Source: Lysobacter panacisoli
GTDB lineage: Bacteria; Pseudomonadota; Gammaproteobacteria; Xanthomonadales; Xanthomonadaceae
Assembly (NCBI RefSeq): GCF_009765165.1
Contig: NZ_VLNU01000001.1
Coordinates: 3,230,247 to 3,294,246, forward strand
Length of the DNA: 64,000 nt
Reading direction: 5' to 3'
Shown here: piece after piece, positions 35,472-43,810 of the stretch
How the letters are laid out: each line of letters starts with the position of its first letter
How positions within the stretch are numbered: position 1 is the stretch's first letter
Translations under genes and position numbers: made by a program
Notes under the pieces: generated by a model
Told to the model about the DNA's origin: nothing
Database searches by the model: none
Seen by the model: the letters and a program-made list of their open reading frames with translations, nothing else

Positions 35472-36101
35472 TCACTCCTCGTCGTCGCCGGTGCGCGCGC
35501 GTCCGCCGCGCGACGGGTCGTTGGCCATCGCCAGCGCCATCTCGAGCGAGCGGATGCGGCGCTTGAGCTCGTCCACTTCCGGCTGGCGGTCGCGCGCGTT
35601 CGCTTCGCTCGCCTCCAACGCCGGTCCGCTCTCCACTTCGGCATCGTGCAGTGGCGAAATCGCCTCGCCGTGGCTCTGGTGGCTTGCGACATCGGTGCCG
35701 TAGGCCATCTTGTGCAGTACCGGCCGCGTATAGGCCCACAGCCAGGCGAGCGGCCACAGCATGCCGCCGAACACCAGCGAGAGCAGGCACAGAATCTTGA
35801 TCGCATCGAGCTGCGGATGCCTGCGCTTCTCCGCGATCTTCTCCGGCAGGATGTGCACGATCCAGAACGCGGAGATCAGTGCGACCGGCACGATGATCAG
35901 TGCAAGCCAGGCGACAACGTTGGCCGCGGTGTCGAGTGCTTCGCCGCTGAGCAGGGACGCGTGCGAGGTCGCCGGCAGACTGGCGGCTGCGAACAGCATC
36001 ACGATCGACACGTCGTGGCGTCGTCGACGGGAACCGGATTGGAAACACGCTGCGTTCATGACCGGGCACCAGGGCGGGGGAAGGGAGCGCCGCCGGTTCA
36101 T
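35472..36101 (-). CDS. DUF3302-family membrane protein, YiaW-like
   Basis: A 209-residue protein with two transmembrane helices in the middle. The DUF3302 signature 'VHILPEKIAEKRRHPQLDAIKI' (about residues 83-104) and 'SLVFGGMLWPLAWLWAY' are present, followed by a charged, probably coiled-coil tail ('VDELKRRIRSLEMALAMAND'). ATG 36101 overlaps the response-regulator stop (ATGA), so I use it; ATG 36059 is an alternative that removes a basic stretch. In E. coli the homologous YiaW sits next to the HlyD protein YiaV, as here. Function unknown; it may assist the adaptor. Confidence 0.78.
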   Translation of the reverse strand: MNRRRSLPPPWCPVMNAACFQSGSRRRRHDVSIVMLFAAASLPATSHASLLSGEALDTAANVVAWLALIIVPVALISAFWIVHILPEKIAEKRRHPQLDAIKILCLLSLVFGGMLWPLAWLWAYTRPVLHKMAYGTDVASHQSHGEAISPLHDAEVESGPALEASEANARDRQPEVDELKRRIRSLEMALAMANDPSRGGRARTGDDEE

Positions 36102-36484
36102 GCGGGTGGTCCGCGTTGCCGGATCGCGTCGAGGATCGCCCCGATCAGCAGCTCATCGTCCACCGGCTTGCACAGATACGCGTCGGCGCCGTTGGCCATC
36201 GCGCGCATGCGTCCGTCCGGAGTGTCGTTGCCGGTGAGGACCACGACGCCGATCGGCAGGCCGCGTTCGCTCAGCGAGCGCTGCACATCGAAGCCGCTCT
36301 GGCCGGGCATGTGAAGATCGAGCACGACGCAATCGGGCGCGCTATCCTGCACATGGCGCAGGAATTCCGTGCCCGATCCGTAGACCAGGACGTCGAAACC
36401 TGCGGATCGAAGAAGACGGAGCAGGGCGTGTCGCACGTCCTCTTCGTCATCCACCACCGCGACGAGGGGCGATTTTCCGGTCAT
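36098..36484 (-). CDS. Single-domain response regulator (CheY-like receiver)
   Basis: A 128-residue receiver with no output domain. The acidic pair is in 'VAVVDDEEDVRHAL', the phosphoacceptor Asp is in 'CVVLDLHMPGQSGFD', Thr is in 'VVLTGND', and Lys is in 'AYLCKPVDDE'. I chose ATG 36484; a longer frame to 36520 adds 12 residues. It is divergent from the histidine kinase 130 bp away and heads the leftward ion-handling unit, so phosphotransfer from that kinase is likely. Without an output domain it may act as a phosphate sink or through protein contact. Confidence 0.85.
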   Translation of the reverse strand: MTGKSPLVAVVDDEEDVRHALLRLLRSAGFDVLVYGSGTEFLRHVQDSAPDCVVLDLHMPGQSGFDVQRSLSERGLPIGVVVLTGNDTPDGRMRAMANGADAYLCKPVDDELLIGAILDAIRQRGPPA

Positions 36485-36614
36485 CGGGGCTACCGTGGCG
36501 TTTGCCGCCACAACGGGCAATTGGCCCTTGGGCCCATGACCGGTGCCAGGCTCGGATCGCGTTGTCGCTAGTCGGCGCCGGCGAGGCGCCCGTAGTTCAA
36601 TCGTCGAGGACGCG

Positions 36615-38807
36615 ATGATGAACTGGGTCGACCTGACATGGCCGATGTTGGCCTCAACCAGCCTGGTGCTTGCGCTCGTCCACGGACTGGTGTGGCTGGG
36701 TCAACGCCGCGCGCATCTTCACATGGCCTTCGCAGTCGCGGCACTCGCAGTCGCAGCACTCACACTGCTGGAACTTGCCGCGCTGCACACGGCGTCGCCC
36801 GAGCGCATGGCCGTATTGTTCCGCTGGATGCACGTGCCCGTGGCGGTGATGGTGACGGCGCTGGTGTTCGTCGTGCACCGCTCGTTCCCGGGCTACGGAT
36901 CGACCACGCTCGCGCTCGCGGCGGTGGGTCTGCGCTGGTTGAGCGTGGTGCTGGACTTCACCACCGGCGTCAATCTCAACTTCCGTTCGATCGAGGGGGT
37001 CGCCATCACCCACTGGTGGGGCGTGCCGATCCATTATCCCGTCGGCGCGCTCAATCCGTGGCTGGCGGTCTCGCAGGCCAGCAATCTGCTGTTGTTGGCC
37101 TACCTGGCGCAGAACCTGTTCCGCGGCATGAAGGGCGCGGAGGACAAGCGCCACGCGGTGCTGGTGGTGTGCGGCGGCTGGTTCCTGCTGGTCGTGCTGA
37201 TGATGGCCTCGGCGCTGCTGATGGCGATGGGCATGCCGAAGGTGCCGCTGACCGCGACGCCGAGCTTCATCGTGCTGATGATCGTCGTCAGCTGGCAGCT
37301 CGGTGGCGATCTGTTCCGCTCCCGCCAGTTGAGCACGATGTTGCACGACAGCGAACTGCGCCGTCTGCGTATCCAGGGCGATCTGGACATGGCAGCGGCC
37401 ACGTCGGGCCTGGGGCTGTGGTACTGGGACGTGGCGCGTGACGAGTTCGTGGAGAACGGCAACAACCGTGAGCTCCTCGGCACGGACGGGGCGGATGGCC
37501 GTGTCGAGGGCGCATTGTTCGCACATGTCGACACGGACGAGTCGGACTTCGTGCGCAAGGCGTTCCACAAGGCGATCCGCGAGCCGAACTACGAGCTGGA
37601 CTACCGCATCGCCGGTCCGGACGGCGAACGGCGCTGGATCAGCCTGCACGGCAGTGTCGAGTTCGACGATCGCGGCGGTCCGCTGATGGTGCGCGGCGTC
37701 ACCCAGGACGTGACGCGCCGCCGCAGCGAGGAAGAGCAGCTTCGTTCGCTGCTGGAGGCGGCACCGAGCGCGCTGTTGCTGGTCGATGCGAAGGGCCGGA
37801 TCCGCTTCGCCAACGAACAGGCCGCGCGCATGTTCGAGTACGACTCGATGGCGGGCGTGCACATCGATGCGTTGCTTCCGGACCGCCTGCGAACGCGCCA
37901 CGCGGAGCACAGGCAGAGTTTCGCCGCCCATCCGAGCGCACGTACGATGGGGCAGGCGATGGAGTTGTTCGGCGTGACCCGCGAAGGCCGCGAATTCCCG
38001 CTCGAGGTCGGCCTCGGGCCCATGCACCTGGACAACCAGTTGCACGTGGTAGCCGCGGTGGTGGATCTTACCGAGCGCAAGCGCATGGAGCAGGAGGTGG
38101 CGATGGAACGCGAAGGACTGGCGCACTTGTCGCGCGTGACGATGCTGGGCGAACTGTCGGGCTCGCTCGCGCACGAACTCAACCAGCCGTTGGCGGCAAT
38201 CCTCAGCAACGCACAGGCGGCGCAACGCATGCTGCGGCGCGATCCGTCGGACATCGGCGAGGTGCAGGAGATCCTTGCCGACATCGTCGACAACGACCGC
38301 CGTGCAGGGCAGGTGATCAGCCGCATGCGCGGCCTGCTCAAGAAGGAACACCGCGAACATCGCCCGCTCAGCCTGAACGAAGTGGTTCAGGATTCGCTGC
38401 GCTTGATGCGCAATGACCTGCTCAATCGTGGCGTCGGTTGCAGGTTCGACCTCAATCCGGCCGTGCCGCGTGTGTTTGGAGACCGCGTGCAGTTGCAGCA
38501 GGTGATCCTGAACCTGATCGTGAATGCGTGCGACGCGATGGCCGAGCAGGGCGAACGCGTGGTGACCGTGCGCACCTTCCACTCCGACACGGGCGTGTGT
38601 ACGGAAGTGGTCGATACCGGGCACGGCATCGCCGAACACATGCTGGAGAACATCTTCACGCCGTTCGAGACGACCAAGCCCAGCGGCATGGGAATGGGGC
38701 TGGCCGTGTGTCGTACAATCGTGCGCGCCCACGGCGGTCGGATCTGGGCGGAGAACGCGCAATCCGGTGGCGCTCGAGTGTGTTTTGACCTTCCAGGCCT
38801 GGAGTGA
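36615..38807 (+). CDS. Membrane-bound PAS-domain sensor histidine kinase
   Basis: A 730-residue hybrid-free sensor kinase. The N-terminus has about seven transmembrane helices (to about residue 230), then two PAS domains (about residues 250-365 and 370-490, with 'APSALLLVDAKGRIRFANEQAARMF'). The dimerisation and phosphoacceptor motif is 'GSLAHELNQPLAAILSNA' (His in 'AHELNQPL'), and the ATPase has the N box 'VNACDAM', G1 'DTGHGI' and G2 'GMGMGLAVCRTIV'. This is the FixL/DctB-type HisKA. It overlaps the FixJ-like gene by one base, so they form a two-component pair. The signal is unknown; I see no haem-ligand His pattern specific to FixL. Confidence 0.92.
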   Translation: MMNWVDLTWPMLASTSLVLALVHGLVWLGQRRAHLHMAFAVAALAVAALTLLELAALHTASPERMAVLFRWMHVPVAVMVTALVFVVHRSFPGYGSTTLALAAVGLRWLSVVLDFTTGVNLNFRSIEGVAITHWWGVPIHYPVGALNPWLAVSQASNLLLLAYLAQNLFRGMKGAEDKRHAVLVVCGGWFLLVVLMMASALLMAMGMPKVPLTATPSFIVLMIVVSWQLGGDLFRSRQLSTMLHDSELRRLRIQGDLDMAAATSGLGLWYWDVARDEFVENGNNRELLGTDGADGRVEGALFAHVDTDESDFVRKAFHKAIREPNYELDYRIAGPDGERRWISLHGSVEFDDRGGPLMVRGVTQDVTRRRSEEEQLRSLLEAAPSALLLVDAKGRIRFANEQAARMFEYDSMAGVHIDALLPDRLRTRHAEHRQSFAAHPSARTMGQAMELFGVTREGREFPLEVGLGPMHLDNQLHVVAAVVDLTERKRMEQEVAMEREGLAHLSRVTMLGELSGSLAHELNQPLAAILSNAQAAQRMLRRDPSDIGEVQEILADIVDNDRRAGQVISRMRGLLKKEHREHRPLSLNEVVQDSLRLMRNDLLNRGVGCRFDLNPAVPRVFGDRVQLQQVILNLIVNACDAMAEQGERVVTVRTFHSDTGVCTEVVDTGHGIAEHMLENIFTPFETTKPSGMGMGLAVCRTIVRAHGGRIWAENAQSGGARVCFDLPGLE

Positions 38808-39454
38808 TGCCCGTGGCAGCGGTCGTGCACATCGTGGATGACGATCCCAGCGTGCTCACGGCACTGGGACGCGTGCTGGCGAGCGACGGCATGGACGTCG
38901 CACTGAGCGCGTCCACGCAGGAATTCCTGGGCAGTTTCGATGCCGCGACCACGGGTTGCATCGTCCTAGATCTTTCGATGCCGGGAATGGACGGTCTGGA
39001 GTTGCAGACGCGCCTGGCCGAACTCGGCGCCACCCAACCGGTCATCTTCCTCACCGGTTGCGGCGATATCGCCAGCAGCGTGCGTGCGATGAAGGCCGGC
39101 GCGATCGATTTCCTGACCAAGCCGGTGGATGTCGATGCATTGCTGGAAGCCGTGCGGCGTGGTCTCGACATGGACGCGAAGGCGCGCGAACAACTGCTCG
39201 AGGAACGTCGTGCGCAGGCGCTGCTGACGACGCTATCGCCGCGCGAGTACGAGGTCCTGCCGCACGTCCTTGCCGGGCGGCTCAACAAGCAGATCGCCTC
39301 CGACCTGGGCATCGCCGAGAAGACGGTGAAGGCGCATCGCGCGCGCATCATGCAGAAGCTGGGGATGCACTCCGTCGCCGAGCTCGTGCGCTTCTCCGAA
39401 CACGCGCACGTGCCCGTGGCGGCCTGCGGACGCGGTCGCGAGCCGGTGCGCTGA
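38807..39454 (+). CDS. FixJ-type response regulator (receiver plus LuxR HTH)
   Basis: A 215-residue regulator. The receiver has 'VHIVDDDPSV', the phosphoacceptor Asp in 'CIVLDLSMPGMDGLE', 'IFLTGCGDI' and the Lys of 'DFLTKPVD'. The LuxR-type DNA-binding domain is 'LSPREYEVLPHVLAGRLNKQIASDLGIAEKTVKAHRARIMQKLG' (in segments, about residues 143-186). It is the typical FixJ/TodT/StyR arrangement for the upstream kinase. ATG 38807 overlaps the kinase stop; GTG 38804 would be equally possible. Target promoters are not visible. Confidence 0.92.
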   Translation: MPVAAVVHIVDDDPSVLTALGRVLASDGMDVALSASTQEFLGSFDAATTGCIVLDLSMPGMDGLELQTRLAELGATQPVIFLTGCGDIASSVRAMKAGAIDFLTKPVDVDALLEAVRRGLDMDAKAREQLLEERRAQALLTTLSPREYEVLPHVLAGRLNKQIASDLGIAEKTVKAHRARIMQKLGMHSVAELVRFSEHAHVPVAACGRGREPVR

Positions 39455-39460
39455 GCCCGA

Positions 39461-40168
39461 TCAGTCGTCGATTCGTTCGGGGCCGTGCAGCCGGCGTTCC
39501 CACGACTCCACTGCCGCGTGTGCGAGGCGATGCTCGATCAGCTTCCTCCACGATGGCGGCAATGGAAGCTGTGCCGCGTCCTGCAGCCAGTCACGATCGA
39601 GCGTGCGGTTGAACAGCAGGTCGGAGAGCCGCCTGATCGACCAGTCCGGATGGCGACGTTCGACCAGCTCCATCGTGTCGCCCGCCACGATGTCGCCTTC
39701 CTCGAGCACGCGGTAATACCAGCCGGTTCGGCCGCTGTGCTGCATGCGTCGCGCCACGCGCGGATCGCCGAAGCGGTCGTTGAGCTTCCAGCACGGTTGC
39801 CGGCCTTGCGAGACTTCCAGCAACGCGGTGCCGATGCGTACGACGTCGGCAAGACAGATGTCGTCCTCGGTCCAGCCGATAGTGGAGAGGTTCTCGCCGA
39901 ACGCGCCGGGTGAGTTCAGCAGGACCGCGTCGTCGAGTTCACCGCGCCACCAGGTGTAGTGGTCGAAGGGATAGTGATGCACGGCCTTGTCCGGGCCACC
40001 GTGCACGCGCCGGTCGCCCTGCTCGTCGCCGACAAGACCTTCGACCGTCACACGCACCGGTCCCGAAAACGGTCGCTTGGCGATGGCGCTCGACGTGCCG
40101 GGCCGTGTGTACGGAACGGCTCGGCCGGACAGCACGGCGAGCAGGGGAACGGACCTGGCCGGTTTCAT
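39461..40168 (-). CDS. MOSC-domain protein, YiiM-like
   Basis: A 235-residue protein with a MOSC domain, which binds a molybdenum cofactor through a conserved cysteine. Signatures: 'VEGLVGDEQGDRRVHGGPDKAVHHYP' at about residues 44-69, 'LLNSPGAFGENLSTIGW' and 'GRQPCWKLNDRFG' with the Cys expected to bind sulfur or molybdenum. E. coli YiiM reduces N-hydroxylated compounds such as 6-hydroxylaminopurine. Start ATG 40168; it ends 6 bp from the convergent FixJ-type gene. It is 13 bp from the redoxin gene on the same strand. Confidence 0.88.
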   Translation of the reverse strand: MKPARSVPLLAVLSGRAVPYTRPGTSSAIAKRPFSGPVRVTVEGLVGDEQGDRRVHGGPDKAVHHYPFDHYTWWRGELDDAVLLNSPGAFGENLSTIGWTEDDICLADVVRIGTALLEVSQGRQPCWKLNDRFGDPRVARRMQHSGRTGWYYRVLEEGDIVAGDTMELVERRHPDWSIRRLSDLLFNRTLDRDWLQDAAQLPLPPSWRKLIEHRLAHAAVESWERRLHGPERIDD

Positions 40169-40181
40169 GTGCGCGGTGGTA

Positions 40182-40724
40182 TCACGCGATGGCGCAGCCG
40201 TCGGCGCTGCAGCCGGCTTGTTCCGTGATTTCGTCCTTCGCATCGACGACGGGTTCACCGAGCAGCGAGGCGATCTGTGCGCCGAGCACCAGATCACCAA
40301 CCTGCCCGAAGTGCTGGTGGCGAATGCGGCCGTTGCGGTCGATCAGCGTCAGCGTGGGCGTGCCGCGCATCGCATAGGCCTGCATGGTCTGCGGAATCGG
40401 ACCGTCGATGCCGGCGCGGTCGACGCCGACGGGGAAGGGAATGCGGTATTCGTGCAGGAAGGCCTGCAGCGCGACTGGTGTCATCGCTTCGTGGTGTTCG
40501 AAGACGGTGTGCAGCCCGATCACCGCGACCTGTTCGCGGGCGAAGGTCGAATGCACGCGCTGGGCCTGGGGAAGTCCGTGCGAGACGCAGCCGGGGCAGA
40601 GCATCTGGAAGGCTTCGAGCATGACGACCTTGCCGCGCAGCGAATCCAGTGTGATCGGTGAGGAGGTGTTGAACCAGCGTTCCACCTGCAAGGCGGGCGC
40701 GAGGGAAGGGGAAGAAGTGTCCAT
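40182..40724 (-). CDS. TlpA-like thiol-disulfide redoxin
   Basis: A 180-residue thioredoxin-fold protein of the AhpC/TlpA group. The active-site 'MLCPGCVSH' is a CxxC (about residues 42-50), the strand 'AVIGLHTVFEHH' follows, and the cis-Pro is in 'MRGTPTLTLIDRNG'. A Cys pair at the end ('AGCSADGC') is unusual and may cooperate with the CxxC. There is no signal peptide, so the protein is probably cytosolic. It follows the small glutaredoxin-like gene by 53 bp and is likely under the MarR regulator. Confidence 0.85.
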   Translation of the reverse strand: MDTSSPSLAPALQVERWFNTSSPITLDSLRGKVVMLEAFQMLCPGCVSHGLPQAQRVHSTFAREQVAVIGLHTVFEHHEAMTPVALQAFLHEYRIPFPVGVDRAGIDGPIPQTMQAYAMRGTPTLTLIDRNGRIRHQHFGQVGDLVLGAQIASLLGEPVVDAKDEITEQAGCSADGCAIA

Positions 40725-40777
40725 GATCGTGTCCGGAGAAACGCCCGCATCACGACGATGCGGGCGATGCGATGTTC

Positions 40778-41014
40778 TCAGCGCAGGTCGGCGATGTCGG
40801 CACCGAAGTTGATGTGCAGCGGCAGTCCGCCCAGCACCAGCGCGGGAACGGACTTCACGCCGTCGGCTTCGGCTTCGGCGACGCGCGACTTCTGATCGCC
40901 GAGATGGACGATCTCGACGTCGAAACGGGCCGGGTCGAGCGACGCGGCGAGCTGGCGCTCGGCATCGACGCAGACCGGGCAACCGGCATGATAGAAAACG
41001 GCCTTCTGGCGCAT
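40778..41014 (-). CDS. Glutaredoxin-like thioredoxin-family protein
   Basis: A 78-residue protein with an N-terminal CxxC in 'VFYHAGCPVCVDAE' and a cis-Pro region 'GVKSVPALVLGG', the pattern of small glutaredoxin-like folds. AGGAG is 8 nt upstream of ATG 41014. It lies between the MarR and redoxin genes on the same strand, in a thiol-redox unit. It may reduce the redoxin or the MarR Cys cluster. Confidence 0.85.
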   Translation of the reverse strand: MRQKAVFYHAGCPVCVDAERQLAASLDPARFDVEIVHLGDQKSRVAEAEADGVKSVPALVLGGLPLHINFGADIADLR

Positions 41015-41060
41015 AATGATGACTCCTCTTGCTTGCTCTACAGGGTGGGTGGAGGAAACC

Positions 41061-41100
41061 GGGCGGCGATCGATGACAGTCGGTCGTCGCCCACTTTTTT
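41061..41100. terminator. Stem-loop between the MarR and glutaredoxin-like genes
   Basis: GGGCGGCGA (41061-41069) pairs with TCGTCGCCC (41084-41092), nine pairs with one G-T, and is followed by AC and six T on the plus strand. This is a canonical Rho-independent shape for the plus strand, but no plus-strand gene lies upstream; on the minus strand only a weak T-run (GGTTTCC) follows. It may end MarR transcription in part or stop antisense transcripts. Confidence 0.5.
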
Positions 41101-41104
41101 CCGC

Positions 41105-41749
41105 CTAGGGCGGAAGTCGGAGCCGGAACCGTTCGCGGTTCGCGGCGAGAAGTTCGTCGTCGGCCGGCGACTGGTCGGCACAATCGGTGCGCAGTTCGGC
41201 GTCGCCGAATGCGGCTCGGATGAAGCCGCAGTAGTGCGGCCGTGCGGCATCGCCCGAGCCGAAGGGTTTGAAGAACTCGCAGCCCATGCAGGTGCGCAGG
41301 CCGGTGGCCAGGCCTTGCTGTTGCGCCTGTCCGACGAGCAGCTGCGTGACCCGCAGCAGCGCGCCGACATCGTCGGTATCGAGCCCCTGCAGCAACGACA
41401 CCATGCCGCGCGCGGGGTGGTTCAGCCTTGTGGCGAGTGCGCGTCCGCTACGTTTCAGCCGGATCACCGAAGCGCGCTTGTCGTCCGGATCGGGCGAGCG
41501 GGCGATCCACTCCTTGGCCTCCATCGCCTTGAGCGAATCGCTCAGGCTGGCCGCCGACACGCCGAGGCGATCGGCGATCTGACGAGCACGGAGGCCTTCG
41601 TCCGAGCCAGCCAGCATCCGCAGCACCGCGGCCTGGGTCGGGGGCAGCGAGGGGGTGCCCTCGTTGCGCCAGGACTGCGCCCGGACCAGCGATGACAGCT
41701 GCTCCAGCCCTGCGGCGGCCTGTTCGCGTTGGCGGGCGTCTTCACTCAT
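41105..41749 (-). CDS. MarR-family regulator with Cys-rich C-terminus
   Basis: A 214-residue MarR-type winged-helix regulator. The HTH is 'ARQIADRLGVSAASLSDSLKAMEAKEWI' (about residues 54-81) with the wing 'SPDPDDKRASVIRL'. About 60 extra C-terminal residues carry Cys in 'RTCMGCEFFKPF', 'HYCGF' and 'TDCAD', four Cys that could bind a metal or Fe-S cluster or form redox disulfides. Starts at ATG 41749; upstream lies a near-palindromic operator. It heads the thiol-redox genes and probably senses oxidants or a metal and represses the unit. Confidence 0.87.
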   Translation of the reverse strand: MSEDARQREQAAAGLEQLSSLVRAQSWRNEGTPSLPPTQAAVLRMLAGSDEGLRARQIADRLGVSAASLSDSLKAMEAKEWIARSPDPDDKRASVIRLKRSGRALATRLNHPARGMVSLLQGLDTDDVGALLRVTQLLVGQAQQQGLATGLRTCMGCEFFKPFGSGDAARPHYCGFIRAAFGDAELRTDCADQSPADDELLAANRERFRLRLPP

Positions 41750-41760
41750 GGCGTGTAAGA

Positions 41761-41781
41761 TAGGAGTCCTAACTAATAGGA
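41761..41781. promoter_or_regulatory. Probable MarR operator with repeated TAGGA half-sites
   Basis: TAGGA (41761-41765), TCCTA (41767-41771) and TAGGA (41777-41781) form two overlapping inverted repeats, one with a 1-bp and one with a 5-bp spacer, in an AT-rich island 11-32 bp upstream of the MarR start. This matches autoregulation by MarR-type proteins. It could also affect the rightward small gene. Confidence 0.65.
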
Positions 41782-41849
41782 TCAACTACCGTTCGTCGGG
41801 TCAGCCCCCTTATGATCGGGCGGGAAGGGGCTGGTTCTGGGAGTGGAAA

Positions 41850-42191
41850 ATGACGCTGACCACGAGGCTCTGGTGCCTGGCGGCCTCCGTAGTTGTGTTC
41901 TGGAAGAGCTATCGGCTCTTCACCAATCCGTTCGTCGCATGCGCGGAGAAGAACGGTTACAGCGTTGCGAGTGACATCTGCGCGTCGAATGGCAGCACCA
42001 CGGCGGCGGTCTACTTCGGCCTGCTCGGCGCGGCACTTGTGGGGGCGGCGCTATGGCCCGGTAAGCGTCAGGATCCGATGGGCAGCCCGACCGTCCGAAA
42101 GAAGTCGAAGGCCCGCAAGCGTCACAAGCGCCAGCGAGCCGCCGCGCGGGAGAGGCGAGAGGCTCGCAAGGGACGACCAGAAGGGATGTGA
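41850..42191 (+). CDS. Small membrane protein with basic tail, unknown function
   Basis: A 113-residue protein I do not recognise. ATG 41850 follows GGGAG at 9 nt. It has a hydrophobic segment near the start (about residues 7-22), a short loop with three Cys ('VACAEKNGYSVASDICAS'), a second helix ('AVYFGLLGAALVGAALW', about residues 52-68), and a very basic tail of about 45 residues ('RKKSKARKRHKRQRAAARER'). Two Cys could form a periplasmic disulfide. It lies between the MarR promoter and the MocR gene on its own. Confidence 0.6.
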   Translation: MTLTTRLWCLAASVVVFWKSYRLFTNPFVACAEKNGYSVASDICASNGSTTAAVYFGLLGAALVGAALWPGKRQDPMGSPTVRKKSKARKRHKRQRAAARERREARKGRPEGM

Positions 42192-42218
42192 GCCCGCCCG
42201 CGAGGTTGTTCCCTCACC

Positions 42219-42238
42219 GATACGAACGCAGTCGTATC
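42219..42238. terminator. Stem-loop between convergent genes
   Basis: GATACGA and TCGTATC form a perfect 7-bp stem with a 6-base loop (ACGCAG). It is between the stops of the small membrane protein and the MocR gene. No T-run follows, so termination is plausible but unproven. Confidence 0.45.
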
Positions 42239-42287
42239 CTGAAAGCCATCGAGTGGCCATATCCGCGAACTGGCGGAAGTCATTTAC

Positions 42288-43724
42288 TCAGGCATCCAGT
42301 TGCTCGAGGATCGTGCGCACTCGATCCAGTGCGGGATTGATGTCTTCCGCTTCGATGGCACCGAAGCCGAGCAGCAGACCCGGGTTAGGCGAAGGCAGGC
42401 GATAGCACTCGTCGAGCGGATACAGGCCAACCTCGACGCGCCGCGCGAGCTGGCACAGCTGTGTGGTCGGAATGGGGCGGCGGAACCGTACGGCCAGGTG
42501 GAAGCCGGCCACGGTCGGCAGCGCTTCCAGCCACGGTGAAAGATCGCCAGAGAGCCGCGCGAGCAGGCATTCGCGACGTTCGCCGTAGACGTCGTGGCAA
42601 CGTCGGATGTGCTTGAGCAGATGCCCTTGCGTCATGAAACGCGCCAGCGTCCATTGCAGCATCGTCGTGCTGTGCCAGTCGGACAGGTGCTTGGCATTGA
42701 CGAGGGCGGCGCGCAGCGCCGGCGGCGCGATGGCGTAGCCCAGTCGAAGCTCGGGCGACAGCGATTTCGAGAACGTCCCGATGTAAGCGACCAGTCCCCA
42801 TCGGTCCAGCGTCTGCAGCGGTTCGAAGGCCTGTGCCGTGTAGCGGAATTCGCTGTCGTAGTCGTCCTCGACCACGATCGCGCCAAGCTCGCGCGCACGG
42901 TCCAGAAGAGCATGGCGTCGTGCCATGCTCATCGGCATGCCGAGCGGGAACTGGTGCGTCGGCGTCGTGTAGATGAGGCGCGTGCCGCCGGGAATCAGGT
43001 CGACGCGAATGCCTTCGTCGTCCACCGGAACCGGCACTACCTGCGCCCGCTGCGCCTCCAGCAACATCCGCGCCAACGGATACCCGGGTTCTTCCATCGC
43101 CACGATGGAACCGGGCTCTATCAGCACGCGCGCGATCAGATCGAGCGCCTGCTGCGCGCCGTTGGTGATGACCAGGTCGTCGGCGCGGCAATCGACGCCG
43201 CGACTGAACCCGACGTGGCGGCTCACTGCATCGCGTAGTTCGAGCAGGCCCTCGGGCTCGGCATAGAAGCCGCGCAGCGTCGAGGTGCGACGCAAGGCAT
43301 GCAGCGCGCACTGGCGCCACTCCTCTTCGGGGAAGAGGCGCCGCGACGACGCACCGGCGATGAACTCATAACGGAGGCGTGCGTCGGGCAGGGGATGGCG
43401 CAGCGGCGTCTCCACGCCTTGCCACTGGCGCGCGACCGCACGGCCGGCAAGATCCTCCTGCGCCAGCGGTCGCGACGACTGCGGCAGGCGCGATGCGACG
43501 AACGTGCCGGCACCGACCTGGGTGACGATCAGTCGATCGAGCGTGAGTTTCGAATACGCCTGCGCCACGGTCTTGCGCGACACGCCGAGCTGTTCCGCAA
43601 GCAGGCGCGACGGTGGCAGCCGCTGGCCTGCCGCGAGCCGGCCCGCGCGGATCGCATCACGGAGTTGCCGATAGACCTGGTCGGCGAGCCCGCGCGTGCC
43701 TTCGATGACGACGTGCAGTTCCAT
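42288..43724 (-). CDS. MocR/PdxR-type regulator (GntR HTH fused to aminotransferase)
   Basis: A 478-residue fusion. The GntR winged HTH is at about residues 10-75 ('RDAIRAGRLAAGQRLPPSRLLAEQLGVSRKTVAQAYSKL', in segments). The C-terminal fold-type I aminotransferase-like domain has 'EPGYPLAR', 'VVEDDYDSEFRY' with the PLP Asp, and the PLP Lys in 'GTFSKSLSPELRLGYA'. MocR proteins sense PLP or related compounds and often control neighbouring genes. Starts at ATG 43724, 86 bp from the stop of the EF-hand gene, which is on the same strand. Confidence 0.92.
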   Translation of the reverse strand: MELHVVIEGTRGLADQVYRQLRDAIRAGRLAAGQRLPPSRLLAEQLGVSRKTVAQAYSKLTLDRLIVTQVGAGTFVASRLPQSSRPLAQEDLAGRAVARQWQGVETPLRHPLPDARLRYEFIAGASSRRLFPEEEWRQCALHALRRTSTLRGFYAEPEGLLELRDAVSRHVGFSRGVDCRADDLVITNGAQQALDLIARVLIEPGSIVAMEEPGYPLARMLLEAQRAQVVPVPVDDEGIRVDLIPGGTRLIYTTPTHQFPLGMPMSMARRHALLDRARELGAIVVEDDYDSEFRYTAQAFEPLQTLDRWGLVAYIGTFSKSLSPELRLGYAIAPPALRAALVNAKHLSDWHSTTMLQWTLARFMTQGHLLKHIRRCHDVYGERRECLLARLSGDLSPWLEALPTVAGFHLAVRFRRPIPTTQLCQLARRVEVGLYPLDECYRLPSPNPGLLLGFGAIEAEDINPALDRVRTILEQLDA

Positions 43725-43810
43725 GTGAGGCGATTATCGGGGATCGTGGACGTGACGGAATCGGTGACGGGAGGACGGCGGCCCGGCAAATTCCGGGCCG
43801 CCGCCGCGCA

